A stretch of 64,000 nucleotides of DNA from Micromonospora sediminicola (GCF_900089585.1 NZ_FLRH01000004.1:1233001-1297000), one strand, 5' to 3'. Shown: positions 53,858-62,929, counted from the stretch's first letter. Made by a program: numbers and translations. Notes: generated from the sequence alone by a model not told the origin.

Positions 53858-55441
53858 ATGCATCGCCGTCTCTTCACCCGGGCGCTCGCGGTGTCGGCGC
53901 TGGTCGCCACCGCGGCCGCCGCCGGCCCCACCACCGCCACGGCCGAAGCGCCCACCCCCGCGCAGACCCGGCTGCACGCGACCATCGACGCGATCCTCGC
54001 CGACAGTCGACTCGACGGCGCCCAGGCCGGCGTGGTCGTGGTCGACGCCGCCACCGGCCGCACCCTCTACGACCGCAACGGGCAGCGGCGGCTCGTCCCC
54101 GCCTCGAACACGAAGCTGCTCACCTCGACCGCCGCGATGGAGCTGCTCGGCCCCGGGCACCGCTTCACCACCGACGTGAGCACCGACGGACCGCGTCGCG
54201 CCGGGCTGCTCTCCGGCGACCTCTACCTGCGTGGCGGGGGCGACCCGACGATGCTGGCGGCGGACTACGACCAGCTCGCCGAGCAGGTCGCCGCGGCGGG
54301 CGTCCGGGTGGTGACCGGCGACCTGGTCGCCGACGACACCCGCTACGACCGCAGCCGGCTCGGCCCGGACTGGACCTGGGACGACGAGCCCTACTACTAC
54401 GCGGCGCAGGTGTCCGCGCTGACCGTCGCCCCGGACACCGACTACGACGCCGGCACGGTGATCGTCCACGCCGAGCCCGGGCCGCGGGCCGGCTCCCGGC
54501 CGAAGATCTCGATGACCCCGGACAACGGCTGGCTGCGCGTCGACAACCGGGCCCAGACCGTCGCCGGGGGCGAGACGACCATCTCCATCGAGCGCGAGCA
54601 CGGCGGCAACACCGTGGTGGTGACCGGGCAGATCGGGGTCGGTCAGGCCACCGAGAGCGACTGGGTGACGGTCTGGGAGCCGACCGGCTACGCCGCCGAC
54701 GTCTTCCGGTCCGCGCTGCGCCGGCACGGCGTACGGGTGCTCGGCCGGACCGTGCTCGGCGCGGCCACCCCGGACACCGCCCGGCCGCTGGCCCGGCACG
54801 ACTCGATGCCGCTGGCCGACCTCATGGTGCCGTTCCTCAAGCTCTCCAACAACGGCCACGCCGAGGTCCTCACCAAGGAGCTGGGCCGGGTCCTCTCCGG
54901 CTCGGACACCTGGGCCGCCGGCCTGTCCGCCATCGGCGAGTACGCCGGGGACGCCGGGGTGGACACCGGGACGCTGCGGCAGCGCGACGGCTCCGGGCTG
55001 TCCCGGCGCAACCTCGTCCCGCCGGCCCAGTTCGTCACGCTGCTGTCGGCGGTCCGCGCCGAGCCCTGGTTCGACACCTGGTACGCCGCCCTGCCGGTCG
55101 CCGGCAACCCGGACCGGTTCGTCGGCGGCACACTGCGCAGCCGGATGGTCGGCACCGCCGCCGCGGACAACGTGCACGCCAAGACCGGCAGCCTGACCGG
55201 CGCGTCCGGCCTCTCCGGCTACGTCACCGACGCCGACGGCCGGCTGCTGGCCTTCTCGATCGTGCTCAACAACTACCTGACCTCGTCGGTCAAGGGTCTG
55301 GAGGACCAGATCGCGATCGCGCTGGCCACCTACACCGAGAAGGGGGCGACCACGGCCCGGATGACGGTGCCGACCGCGCCGGACTCACCCCGGGTGCCGG
55401 AGGGGCGGGAGTGTTCCTGGGTCAAGCCGGCCCTCTGCTGA
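53858..55441 (+). CDS. dacB: D-alanyl-D-alanine carboxypeptidase/endopeptidase (PBP4, DacB type)
   Basis: 527 residues. Signal peptide at 1-30 (RLFTRALAVSALVATAAAAG). Peptidase S13 motifs: SNTK (Ser83-Lys86), SNN in LKLSNNGHAEVL, and KTG in HAKTGSLTG, with the extra domain inserted between the first two, as in PBP4. It cleaves peptide cross-links or terminal D-Ala of peptidoglycan outside the membrane. ATG 53858 is chosen because it gives the signal peptide; an out-of-phase ATG at 53842 opens a shadow frame. Confidence 0.92.
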   Translation: MHRRLFTRALAVSALVATAAAAGPTTATAEAPTPAQTRLHATIDAILADSRLDGAQAGVVVVDAATGRTLYDRNGQRRLVPASNTKLLTSTAAMELLGPGHRFTTDVSTDGPRRAGLLSGDLYLRGGGDPTMLAADYDQLAEQVAAAGVRVVTGDLVADDTRYDRSRLGPDWTWDDEPYYYAAQVSALTVAPDTDYDAGTVIVHAEPGPRAGSRPKISMTPDNGWLRVDNRAQTVAGGETTISIEREHGGNTVVVTGQIGVGQATESDWVTVWEPTGYAADVFRSALRRHGVRVLGRTVLGAATPDTARPLARHDSMPLADLMVPFLKLSNNGHAEVLTKELGRVLSGSDTWAAGLSAIGEYAGDAGVDTGTLRQRDGSGLSRRNLVPPAQFVTLLSAVRAEPWFDTWYAALPVAGNPDRFVGGTLRSRMVGTAAADNVHAKTGSLTGASGLSGYVTDADGRLLAFSIVLNNYLTSSVKGLEDQIAIALATYTEKGATTARMTVPTAPDSPRVPEGRECSWVKPALC

Positions 55442-55457
55442 CCGGCGGCCCGGGCGC

Positions 55458-55769
55458 TCAGGCCCCCGGCCGGTAGGGGCGCGGGTCGGCGGTGGGGTCG
55501 CCCCGCTCGACCAGCGCGTCGATCTCGGCCGGCGGCAGGCCGCGCAGGGCGAGCACCCGACGGCCCCAGCTGTGCAGGCGGCACGGGTGCGGGCTGGCGT
55601 CGTTGCGGCAGATCGTCCCGCCCGACCAGGACCGGGGCGCGTGCACCACCACCGCCCGCACCGCGAACTGGACGTCCTCGACCGTCACGTACGGCGGCAG
55701 CGGGATTTCCCGCAGCACGCCGCCGTCGGGGGACGGGCGGGCGGGGGCCACGGGCGCGGGGCGGCTCAT
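55458..55769 (-). CDS. Hypothetical protein
   Basis: 103 residues, unrecognised. It has two cysteines in TICRNDASPHPCRLHSWGRRV and a Pro-rich start. GGAGGAA lies 6 nt before ATG 55769, which decides that start over 55784. It is soluble by appearance. Confidence 0.55.
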   Translation of the reverse strand: MSRPAPVAPARPSPDGGVLREIPLPPYVTVEDVQFAVRAVVVHAPRSWSGGTICRNDASPHPCRLHSWGRRVLALRGLPPAEIDALVERGDPTADPRPYRPGA

Positions 55770-55859
55770 CGGTCGTTCCTCCACTGAGGATGGTCGGGCG
55801 GGACGTCGAAAACGTACGACGCCCCGCTCCCGACGCGACGGACAAACTGTCCCGGCGGG

Positions 55860-56201
55860 TCAGCCGCGGGCGGCCCGCATGCGGGCGGCGGTGCGGGCCG
55901 CGTCGTAGTCCGGGCCGACCCCGTCGATGATGATCGTCTCCCCCTCGATGTTCCGGGTCCGCAGCGGCAGGATCTCCTGGTACGCCGGGGACGCGTACCA
56001 GGCGCGGGCCCGCTCGACGTCCGGGAACTCGACGATCACCACGGTGCCCGGCCACGTCCCTTCCAGGACCTCGGGCTCGGCGCCGTGCACCCGGAACCGC
56101 CCGCCGAACGGCGCGAAGGTGGACTGCACCTTCTCGATGTATTCCAGGATCTCCTCGTTGAGCTGCGCGGGACGCAGGCTGGCGAGCGCGAACGCAGGCA
56201 T
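55860..56201 (-). CDS. DUF1330-family protein
   Basis: 113 residues. A small ferredoxin-like (dimeric alpha-beta barrel) protein: GRFRVHGAEPEVLEGTWPG, VVIVEFPDVERARAWYASPAYQEIL and plural RARG ending match DUF1330. Function unknown. GGGGAGGAA is 2-3 nt before ATG 56201; the frame extends upstream to 56249 but lacks conservation there. Confidence 0.8.
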   Translation of the reverse strand: MPAFALASLRPAQLNEEILEYIEKVQSTFAPFGGRFRVHGAEPEVLEGTWPGTVVIVEFPDVERARAWYASPAYQEILPLRTRNIEGETIIIDGVGPDYDAARTAARMRAARG

Positions 56202-56301
56202 GGTTCCTCCCCGGTGACGGCGCCGGTCTCGCGACGCGGCAGGTGCCACCGATTCTGCGCGGGCGTCCGCGCCCGGTCGATTACCCGGCGGGTAAGCGCG
56301 G

Positions 56302-56739
56302 TCAGATCCGCTCTAGCACCACCACCGGGATCTCCCGGTCGGTCTTCGTCTGGTACTCGTCGTACGCCGGCCAGACGGAGGTCATGGCACGCCACAGGCG
56401 CGGCTTCTCCGGCGGCGTGGCGGTGCGCGCCCGCGCCCGGAAGGTGTCCGGGCCGACCTGCACCGTGACCTCGGGGTCGGCGAGGAGGTTCAGATACCAG
56501 GCCGGATGCCGCGGCGATCCGCCGCGCGAGGCGACCACCAGGTACGCGTCGCCGTCCTGGCCGTAGATCAGGGCGGTGCGCCGCAGGTCACCGGAGCGCC
56601 GGCCCCGGGTGGTCAGCAGCAGGGTGAACACCCCGGGCCGCCACTCGTGCCCCTCCGCACCGCCGGTCTCCACATAGCGCCGGATGTGGTCGGCGACCCA
56701 CCCCTCGGGACTGTCGCGCACCTGCTCGCTGGTGGTCAT
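56302..56739 (-). CDS. Deazaflavin (F420)-dependent nitroreductase-family protein
   Basis: 145 residues. LLLTTRGRRSGDLRRTALIY, VVASRGGSPRHPAWYLNL and PDTFRARART match the Ddn-type split-barrel family of actinobacteria, which use F420H2 to reduce quinones or nitro compounds. MTSVWPAYDEYQTKTDREIPVVVLE closes the domain in parts. ATG 56739 precedes the family's first conserved helix. Confidence 0.87.
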   Translation of the reverse strand: MTTSEQVRDSPEGWVADHIRRYVETGGAEGHEWRPGVFTLLLTTRGRRSGDLRRTALIYGQDGDAYLVVASRGGSPRHPAWYLNLLADPEVTVQVGPDTFRARARTATPPEKPRLWRAMTSVWPAYDEYQTKTDREIPVVVLERI

Positions 56740-56816
56740 CGGTCGCTCCGGAGATCGTTCGGGCTGGTCCGGCCCACGGTACCGCCGGCCCGGGCCGGGC
56801 ACCCGGCGATCGTCGA

Positions 56817-57689
56817 TCAGCGCAGCGCGGCGGCCTGGAGGCTGACGTTCCCGCACTGGCCGAGCGACTCCTCCACGGTCCAGCTCAGCAGCAGTTTCGC
56901 GCCGCGCGGAGCCCGGAACCGGATGGTGAAGTCGGCGGTGAGCGCGGTGTGCGGATCCTCCATCCGGACCGTGCTGACCGGGCCGCCGGCGACCCGGACG
57001 TCGAGCCGGCCCCGGGCCATCCACAGCCCGGCGTAGAGGTGCAGGGTGCGCGGCTGCCCGTCGGCGGTTACGGCCAGGGTGAAGCCGCTGCCCCGGTCGC
57101 AGGTGTAGACGCCCGACATGGTGCCGCTGGCCGAGCCGACCGGCACGCCGTCGCGCCAGGCGTACTCCTCCGGGTTGTTGCTGTAGCTCTCCCGCCGCCC
57201 CCGGCCGCCCTCGTCCCGGATCGCGCCGGAGCCGCCCCGCTTGCGCACCGTGCGGTCGGCGCCGAGCAGTCCCCAGTGGACCCAGTCGACGGCGCCGACG
57301 GCGCTGAGGTCGACGGTGGCCGGCACCTCGGCGCGGCTGACCGCGAGCGTGGGGGCCACCGGGGACGGGGCCACCGTGGACGGCGACGGGCTCGGCGACG
57401 GCGGCCGCTGTCGGGGCCGCAGGCCGGGGGTGGCGACCGCGCCGTCCCCCTCGCTCGGCAGCCCGACCCGGCCGGTCGGCGCCACCGGCAGCGCCGCGCT
57501 CTCCTCGCGGGGTGTGTCGTGGTGCTCGGTGCCCAGGTAGGCCACCAGCGCGGCCAGGCAGAGGAACGCGGCCAGGCCCTCCAGCGCCAGCCGTCGCCGG
57601 CGCCGCAGCCGGCGCAGCGCGGACCGGGTGTTCGGGCGGCCCTCACGGTGCGAGCCGGGGCCGGTTCGCGAACGATCCTCCTCGCCCAC
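56817..57689 (-). CDS. Membrane-anchored protein with C-terminal DWxxWG domain (paralog 1)
   Basis: 290 residues. Cytoplasmic Arg-rich N-terminus, one helix at about 34-53 (LALEGLAAFLCLAALVAYLG), a Pro/Ser linker (60-115) and a ~170-residue extracytoplasmic beta-rich domain. The domain has DWVHWGLLGAD, WRDGVPVGS, GVYTCDRGSGFTLAV, RTLHLYAGLW and FRAPRGAKLLLSW. It is a paralog of the next gene. The pattern resembles uncharacterised domains attached to bacterial secreted enzymes, so sugar or wall binding is possible but unproven. GTG 57689 has GGAGGG closely upstream. Confidence 0.6.
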   Translation of the reverse strand: MGEEDRSRTGPGSHREGRPNTRSALRRLRRRRRLALEGLAAFLCLAALVAYLGTEHHDTPREESAALPVAPTGRVGLPSEGDGAVATPGLRPRQRPPSPSPSPSTVAPSPVAPTLAVSRAEVPATVDLSAVGAVDWVHWGLLGADRTVRKRGGSGAIRDEGGRGRRESYSNNPEEYAWRDGVPVGSASGTMSGVYTCDRGSGFTLAVTADGQPRTLHLYAGLWMARGRLDVRVAGGPVSTVRMEDPHTALTADFTIRFRAPRGAKLLLSWTVEESLGQCGNVSLQAAALR

Positions 57690-57840
57690 ACACCCTCCGC
57701 TTCGGTCACCCGGCGCCGTCGAGGGGCCACCGGAGCGCGACGGGCTTCACGGTGTCACCGGACAGCCCTTTGCGCCATATGTGGGCCGACGGGCGTTTCC
57801 AGTTCGTTACCAAGCGGTACCGGTCCGGCAACGCGGTCGC

Positions 57841-59166
57841 TCAGCTTACCGTCACCGCTTCCAGCGACACCCCGTCGTTCTCCCCGCCGGTCACGGTGAG
57901 CGCCCGCCAGGTGATCAGCAGGCGCTGGCCACGCGGCGCCCGGAAGTGGATCACGTACTGGTAGAAGCGGTCGCCCCGGGCCAGCGCCACCTCCCGCACG
58001 GCCGGGTCGCGGCCGCCGGGAAGCGACACGTCGAGCCGCGCCCCGGCCGAGAACGCGCCGACGAACAGCCGCACCGTCCGCAGATCCCCGCTGCCGGCCA
58101 CGGCGAGCGTGAAGGTCTTCCCGGCGCCGCGCTGGAAGACACCCGCCCGGGTGCCCTCCTGCCGCGCGGTGGGTGTGCCATCGGTCCAACCGAGGGCCGC
58201 GACCCCGGCGTTGTGCTCCAGCCGGTCACCGCCCGGGTCCTCGATCTCGCCGGTGCCGCGCTGCTTGCGCTGCACGCTGTCCGCGCCGGTGCCGCCCCAC
58301 TGCCGCCAGTCCCGGGTGCCGAGCAGGCTGAGCGACACCGACGGGGGCACCGGTTCCTGGTCCAGGTCGAGCAGCGGCCCGCCGGGCAGGGCCGGACCAC
58401 CGGTGTCCGGCACCACAGTGGGGGGCGCCGCCGTCGGAGCCGGCGTCGACGCGGTCGGCGCCGCCGCGGGCGGGCCCGGGCGCCGTCCGGCCGGTGGCTC
58501 CGGCGACCGCGCCGCGTACGCCAGCGCCACCACCGTCACGGTCAGCGCGGCGGTGGCGAGGACGACCCGTCGGCGTCGCCGCCGGGCGCGGGCCGCGGCC
58601 ACCCGGGTGGCCGGCTGGTCAGGCGCCGACGCCGGCCCGGGGCGCGCGGCCTCGGGCAGCCGGGCGGACCACGCCCGCACCCGGGCGGTGAGCGGGCCGG
58701 CCAGGTCGGCGAGCCGGGCGCGGAGACTCTCCGGCGCCGAGTGCCGACCCGGCGTTCTCCCGTCCCACGCCCCGTCGAGGTGGGACGACGCCGGCTCGCC
58801 CCGGGTCGCGATGCCGCCGCCGTCGTCCGACGATCGGGCGGGCGCCGGGCCGACTGGTCCGGGCCCGGTCGCTACCGGCCCGGTCGCTACCGGCCCGGTC
58901 GCTACCGGCCCAGTCGGTACGGGTCCGACCAGCGGGGACCCGCCGACGGCGGGGTGCGCCGGCACCGCGTCGACCACGGGCGCGTCACCCCCGTGCTCCG
59001 CCGTCGGGGGTTCCGGACCGGCCGGCGGGCCCGCGGGGAGGTCCGGATCGCCGGGCAGGCGGCGTGGCCCGGCGGGCGCCGGCGGCGTGCCGGCCGGCCC
59101 GTCCGGCACGGCGGGCAGCCAGCCGCCGACCCGGATTCCGGACTGCGTGAGTTCGTCCTCGGCCAC
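57841..59166 (-). CDS. Membrane-anchored protein with C-terminal DWxxWG domain (paralog 2)
   Basis: 441 residues from GTG 59166 (GGGAGGG 3 nt upstream). A long Pro-rich cytoplasmic region (1-190) with GPVAT repeats, an Arg stretch, one helix (201-219, VVLATAALTVTVVALAYAA), a Pro/Ala/Thr linker and a C-terminal domain with DWRQWGGTGAD, WTDGTPTARQ, GVFQRGAGKTFTLAV, RTVRLFVGAF and FRAPRGQRLLITW. These line up with the same motifs in paralog 1 across its full domain. The frame extends upstream to 59400 without a better site. Function unknown. Confidence 0.62.
   Translation of the reverse strand: MAEDELTQSGIRVGGWLPAVPDGPAGTPPAPAGPRRLPGDPDLPAGPPAGPEPPTAEHGGDAPVVDAVPAHPAVGGSPLVGPVPTGPVATGPVATGPVATGPGPVGPAPARSSDDGGGIATRGEPASSHLDGAWDGRTPGRHSAPESLRARLADLAGPLTARVRAWSARLPEAARPGPASAPDQPATRVAAARARRRRRRVVLATAALTVTVVALAYAARSPEPPAGRRPGPPAAAPTASTPAPTAAPPTVVPDTGGPALPGGPLLDLDQEPVPPSVSLSLLGTRDWRQWGGTGADSVQRKQRGTGEIEDPGGDRLEHNAGVAALGWTDGTPTARQEGTRAGVFQRGAGKTFTLAVAGSGDLRTVRLFVGAFSAGARLDVSLPGGRDPAVREVALARGDRFYQYVIHFRAPRGQRLLITWRALTVTGGENDGVSLEAVTVS
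58867..58926 (-). repeat. 15-bp in-frame tandem repeats (GPVAT)
   Basis: Three identical 15-bp units (58867, 58882, 58897; GGTCGCTACCGGCCC) and a diverged fourth (58912), encoding GPVAT repeats in the cytoplasmic region of paralog 2. Confidence 0.9.
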
Positions 59167-59371
59167 GGACCCTCCCTCGGCCACCGCGCCGGCGGCCGTC
59201 ACCGTGGCTCGCCGCAGGGCAGGATGACACACCCCTCGATCGTCGAGAAGCCGTCGACCCAGGCCAATTTCCCGACAGTCGCCGCGCGCCCGCCGCCGTT
59301 CCGGCGGGGTGGCCCCTTCCGAACGGACCGGTTGCCGCCAATCCCCCGAGGTGGCGGGTGATCGGGCCGGC

Positions 59372-59824
59372 TCAGCGCCGCTCGCGGCGGCGGAGCCCAC
59401 GGTCCGGGTGCCAGCTCTCGATCAGCAGGTGGTCCGGCGGGTCCCCGACCCGGGTCAGCACCACCTCGGTCACCTCGACCCGGAACCGGTGCGAGCCGTC
59501 CTCGGCCGGCGGCTCCTCGTGCGCCCGGCCGGCGATCTTCGCGTCCCCGGCCCAGGCGGACGGATCGTCCGGCGGCGTGTCCTCGGTCGGGCTGTGCACT
59601 GCCACCCGAGGATCACGTCGCAGGTCGAGGGCCTTCACGGAACCGGCCATGCTGCCCAGCCGGAGCTGCCCGTCGTCGCCGAAGTCGACCTCGGTGCCGC
59701 TGATCCGGGGTGAGCCGTCCCGCCGCAACGTCGCCATCGTGCCGTGCTTGCGGACCGCGAAACGGGCCCGCACCCGCGCCGCGAAGTCGGGCTCGGACGC
59801 CACCAGGTCGGACCACCACGTCAT
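59372..59824 (-). CDS. PPOX-family flavin/F420-binding protein
   Basis: 150 residues, split beta-barrel. FAVRKHGTMATLRRDGSPRISGTEV and DLRRDPRVAVHSP match the pyridoxamine-5-phosphate-oxidase-like family common in actinobacteria. The cofactor may be FMN or F420. Activity unknown. Confidence 0.82.
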   Translation of the reverse strand: MTWWSDLVASEPDFAARVRARFAVRKHGTMATLRRDGSPRISGTEVDFGDDGQLRLGSMAGSVKALDLRRDPRVAVHSPTEDTPPDDPSAWAGDAKIAGRAHEEPPAEDGSHRFRVEVTEVVLTRVGDPPDHLLIESWHPDRGLRRRERR

Positions 59825-59877
59825 GGGCCCAGTCTGTCCGGGAAACCTGACAGGGCGCGGCGCCTTTTCCCGCGAAC

Positions 59878-60471
59878 TCAGCCGACCTGGAACCCGAGCG
59901 CCTGGGCCAGCAGCACCGCCTGCTCGGCGTCGATCCGCGCGCCGGCCCGCTCCACCGCTGTCGGGTCGAGCGCGGACAGGTCACTGCCCCGCAGGTCGGC
60001 GCGGGTCAGCTTGACCGCGTGCAACTGGGCGCCGGAGAGGTCGACGCCGGTGAGCACCGCGCCGGCCAGGTCGGCCCCGGTCAGGTCGGCCTCGCGCATC
60101 CGTACGTCGGTGAACCGCGCGCCGCGCAGGTCGGCGCCGGGCAGCGCGACGAAGGACCAGTCACCCCGGTCGACCCGCAGCGGGCGCAGGTCGCAGCGGT
60201 CGAAGGTGCTGCCGACCAACTTGCAGCCGGTGAACTCGGCCTCGAACAGGTTGCACCGGGTGAAGGAGCACCGGGTGAACGCCGAGTCGGTGTGCCGCGA
60301 GGCGTTGAACGCCACGGAGCCGAAGACGCACTCGGTGAAGACCGCGCCTCGGCTGACCGCCTCGGTCAGGTCGACGTCGAAGAACTCGCAGCGCACGAAG
60401 TGGCGGTCGACCAGGTCTTCCGCGTACCAGTCCTGCTGGCGGTAGGTGACGTCCTCGACCGGTTCGGGCAT
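59878..60471 (-). CDS. Pentapeptide-repeat protein
   Basis: 197 residues from ATG 60471. About 25 consecutive A(D/N)LxX-type pentapeptides run from residue 30 to 175, for example ADLRGARFTDV, ADLTGADLAGAVLTGVDLSG and CSFTRCNLFEAEFTGCKL. They form a right-handed quadrilateral beta-helix. Some relatives protect DNA gyrase from quinolones by mimicking DNA; a short two-part layout like this also fits fluoroquinolone-resistance Qnr-like proteins, but no conclusion is drawn. Confidence 0.85.
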   Translation of the reverse strand: MPEPVEDVTYRQQDWYAEDLVDRHFVRCEFFDVDLTEAVSRGAVFTECVFGSVAFNASRHTDSAFTRCSFTRCNLFEAEFTGCKLVGSTFDRCDLRPLRVDRGDWSFVALPGADLRGARFTDVRMREADLTGADLAGAVLTGVDLSGAQLHAVKLTRADLRGSDLSALDPTAVERAGARIDAEQAVLLAQALGFQVG

Positions 60472-60478
60472 GCCGCCG

Positions 60479-60484
60479 ACACTA
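60479..60484 (-). promoter_or_regulatory. Putative -10 box (TAGTGT) of the pentapeptide gene
   Basis: Minus-strand TAGTGT ends 7 nt before ATG 60471. It is within ACACTAGTGT, a palindrome in the 65-bp region shared with the divergent serine hydrolase gene. Confidence 0.4.
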
Positions 60485-60524
60485 GTGTGGGCGGCCGACA
60501 CTTCCCGCCCGCCGTACCGGCCGG

Positions 60525-60530
60525 TAGGTT
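60525..60530 (+). promoter_or_regulatory. Putative -10 box (TAGGTT) of the serine hydrolase gene, leaderless
   Basis: TAGGTT ends 6 nt before GTG 60537 with no ribosome site. Confidence 0.45.
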
Positions 60531-60536
60531 CGCGTC

Positions 60537-61769
60537 GTGAGTGTCGCAGTGAGCACCGAGCCCGACCGCGTCGGCTTCGACCCCGCCCGGCTGGCGCGGA
60601 TCGACCAGCACTTCGCCCGCTACGTGGACGACGGCCGGCTCGCCGGCTGGCAGATCGTCGTCACCCGGCGGGGCGAGATCGCCCACTCGGCCACCTACGG
60701 GCTGCGGGACCGGGAGGCCGGCACGCCGGTCGAGGCGGACACGCTCTGGCGCATCTACTCGATGACCAAGCCGATCACCTCGGTCGCCGCGATGATGCTC
60801 TGGGAGGAGGGCCGGTTCGAGCTCAACGACCCGGTCAGCCGCTGGCTGCCGGAGTTCGCCGACGTCCGGGTCTACGACAAGGGCTCCGTGCTCAAGCCCT
60901 ACACCGTGCCGGCGACCGAGCCGATCCGGATCTGGCACCTGCTCACCCACACCGCCGGCCTGACGTACGGCTTCGCCCAGGTCTCGGTGGTCGACGGCCT
61001 CTACCGGGCGGCGGGCTTCGACCTGGGCGTGCCGGCCGGCGCGGACCTCGCCGCGGCCTCGGCCGGCCTGGCCCGACTGCCGCTGCTCTTCCAGCCCGGC
61101 ACGAGCTGGAACTACGGCGTCTCCACCGACGTGCTGGGCCGCCTGGTCGAGGTGGTCTCCGGGCAGTCGCTGGACGCGTTCCTCGCCGAGCGGATCCTGC
61201 GCCCGCTCGGGATGACCGACACCCGCTGGTGGGTCGACGCGGCGGACGCCAAGCGGCTGGCCGCCCTCTACGCCCCGCACCCGGCGACCGGCCAGGCGGT
61301 ACGCGCCGACGGCGTCGGCCGAGCCGCGCTGGCCGAGCCGAGCTGGCACTCCGGCGGCGGCGGTCTGGTCTCCACCGCCGCCGACTACCACCGCTTCACC
61401 CAGTTCCTGCTGCGCGGCGGCGAGCTGGACGGGGTCCGCCTGCTCGGCCCCCGCACGCTGCGCTTCATGACCCGCAACCACCTGCCCGGCGGCCGGGACC
61501 TGGCCTCGTTCTCCCCGGAGGGGTTCAGCGAAACCGTCCTCGACGGGATCGGCTTCGGGCTGGGCTTCGCCGTGGTGCTGGACCCGGTGCCGTCGCGGGT
61601 GCCCAGCAGCGTGGGCGAGTTCTACTGGGGCGGCCTGGCCAGCACCGCGTTCTGGGTGGACCCGGTGGAGGAGGTCACCGCGCTGCTGTTCACCCAGCTC
61701 ATGCCGTCGAGCACCTATCCGCTGCGCGGCCAGTTGCGCCAGCTCGTCTACTCGGCGCTCGTCGACTGA
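60537..61769 (+). CDS. Beta-lactamase-fold serine hydrolase (class C-like)
   Basis: 410 residues. SMTK (Ser75-Lys78) is the catalytic Ser-x-x-Lys; the Tyr motif is WNYGVSTDVLG, and HSGGGGLVST stands for the KTG region. This is the esterase/DD-peptidase-like family (EstB/AmpC-like). There is no signal peptide, so it probably acts inside the cell on esters or amides rather than on peptidoglycan. Confidence 0.87.
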   Translation: MSVAVSTEPDRVGFDPARLARIDQHFARYVDDGRLAGWQIVVTRRGEIAHSATYGLRDREAGTPVEADTLWRIYSMTKPITSVAAMMLWEEGRFELNDPVSRWLPEFADVRVYDKGSVLKPYTVPATEPIRIWHLLTHTAGLTYGFAQVSVVDGLYRAAGFDLGVPAGADLAAASAGLARLPLLFQPGTSWNYGVSTDVLGRLVEVVSGQSLDAFLAERILRPLGMTDTRWWVDAADAKRLAALYAPHPATGQAVRADGVGRAALAEPSWHSGGGGLVSTAADYHRFTQFLLRGGELDGVRLLGPRTLRFMTRNHLPGGRDLASFSPEGFSETVLDGIGFGLGFAVVLDPVPSRVPSSVGEFYWGGLASTAFWVDPVEEVTALLFTQLMPSSTYPLRGQLRQLVYSALVD

Positions 61770-61809
61770 CCGGTTCGGCGGAACGGCACCCGCCCGGCGG
61801 CCCGCTGCC

Positions 61810-61815
61810 TAGCCT
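61810..61815 (+). promoter_or_regulatory. Putative -10 box (TAGCCT) of the NAD(P)-binding protein gene
   Basis: TAGCCT ends 7 nt before ATG 61823. A weak GTGAGG overlaps this spacer, so either leaderless or normal initiation is possible. Confidence 0.35.
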
Positions 61816-61822
61816 GTGAGGC

Positions 61823-62464
61823 ATGAGCGACATCGTCGTGTTCGGCGCCGGCGGGACGGCGGGCTCCCGGATCGCCGCCGAGGCGGTCGAGCGGGGGCAC
61901 CGGGTCACCGCGGCGGTACGCCGCCCCGAGGCCGTCGGCTACCTGCCGCCGGGCGTCCGCACGGTCACCGGCGACGCCACCTCGGCGCGGAGCGTACGCG
62001 AGCTGGCCGAGGAGGCGGACGTGGTCGTGGTGGCCATCGGCGGCGGGGAACGCGCGCTGTGGCGCGACGCCGCCCGGACGCTCGTCGACACGCTGCGCGA
62101 GCTGCCGGACCCGCCCCGGGTGATCCACGTCGGCGGCGGCGCGACGCTGCTCACCCCGAAGGGCACCCGCTACCTGGACGAGCCGGACTTCCCGGCCGAC
62201 TACCGCGACTCGGCCGAGGGCCAGGCCGACGCGCTGGAGTTCTACCGCTCCAGCGCCGACGGGGTGACCTGGACGTACGTCTCCCCGCCGCCGTTGGAGT
62301 TCCACCCGGGCGAGCGGACCGGGCTCTACCGCACCGGCACCGACCACCCGGTGACCGACGCGCAGGGACGCTCGGTGCTCACCTACGAGGACCTGGCGGT
62401 GGCGATCGTCGACGAGATCGAGAACCCGAGGTTCGGCAACGCGCGGTTCACCGCCGCGTACTGA
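61823..62464 (+). CDS. NAD(P)-binding Rossmann protein (NmrA/atypical SDR)
   Basis: 213 residues. The N-terminal VVFGAGGTAGSRIAAEAVERGHRVTA is the atypical-SDR nucleotide-binding motif with Arg to follow for NADP (AVRRPEA). PPRVIHVGGGATL and VTWTYVSPPPLEF match the NmrA-like/oxidoreductase group. Function unknown. It abuts the next gene tail to tail with no gap. Confidence 0.87.
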   Translation: MSDIVVFGAGGTAGSRIAAEAVERGHRVTAAVRRPEAVGYLPPGVRTVTGDATSARSVRELAEEADVVVVAIGGGERALWRDAARTLVDTLRELPDPPRVIHVGGGATLLTPKGTRYLDEPDFPADYRDSAEGQADALEFYRSSADGVTWTYVSPPPLEFHPGERTGLYRTGTDHPVTDAQGRSVLTYEDLAVAIVDEIENPRFGNARFTAAY

Positions 62465-62929
62465 TCAGTCGGCCAGCCGGGCCGGGAAGCCGCCGGTGGC
62501 GATCGGACCCCAGGAGGAGATCGTGACCCGGATCAGCGACTTGCCCTGCTTCGCCATGGCCGCCCGGTACTCGTCCCAGTCGGGGTGCTCCCCGGAGATG
62601 CTGCGGAAGTAGTCCACCAGCGGCTCCAGCGCCTCGGGCAGGTCGAGCACCTCGGCCGTGCCCTCCACCTGCACCCAGGGGCCGTCCCAGTCGTCGGAGA
62701 GCACGCACGCCGAGACGCGCGGGTCGCGGCGGATGTTGGCCACCTTGGCCCGCTCCGGATAGGTGGAGATGACCAGCCGGCCCTCGGCGTCGACCCCGCA
62801 GGAGACCGGGGAGGACTGGGGGCGGCCGTCGGAGCGGGTCGTCATCAGCACGACGCGGTGCCGGGGGCGGAGGAACTCGGTCAGGGCGTCCCGGTCGACC
62901 CGGGTGTTGCGCGCGATGCTGCGTGGCAT
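62465..62929 (-). CDS. PPOX-class F420-dependent oxidoreductase
   Basis: 154 residues. Split-barrel fold: LRPRHRVVLMTTRSDGRPQSSPV, VISTYPERAKVANIRRDPRVSACVL and GPWVQVEGTAEVL are typical of the TIGR03618-like F420-binding family. ATG 62929 follows TAGAAC at 6 nt, as in the aldo/keto reductase gene. Confidence 0.87.
   Translation of the reverse strand: MPRSIARNTRVDRDALTEFLRPRHRVVLMTTRSDGRPQSSPVSCGVDAEGRLVISTYPERAKVANIRRDPRVSACVLSDDWDGPWVQVEGTAEVLDLPEALEPLVDYFRSISGEHPDWDEYRAAMAKQGKSLIRVTISSWGPIATGGFPARLAD

Noticed and set aside
59878-60471. Qnr-type quinolone resistance determinant
   Set aside because: Pentapeptide repeats alone do not show this; the loops that define Qnr activity could not be recognised.
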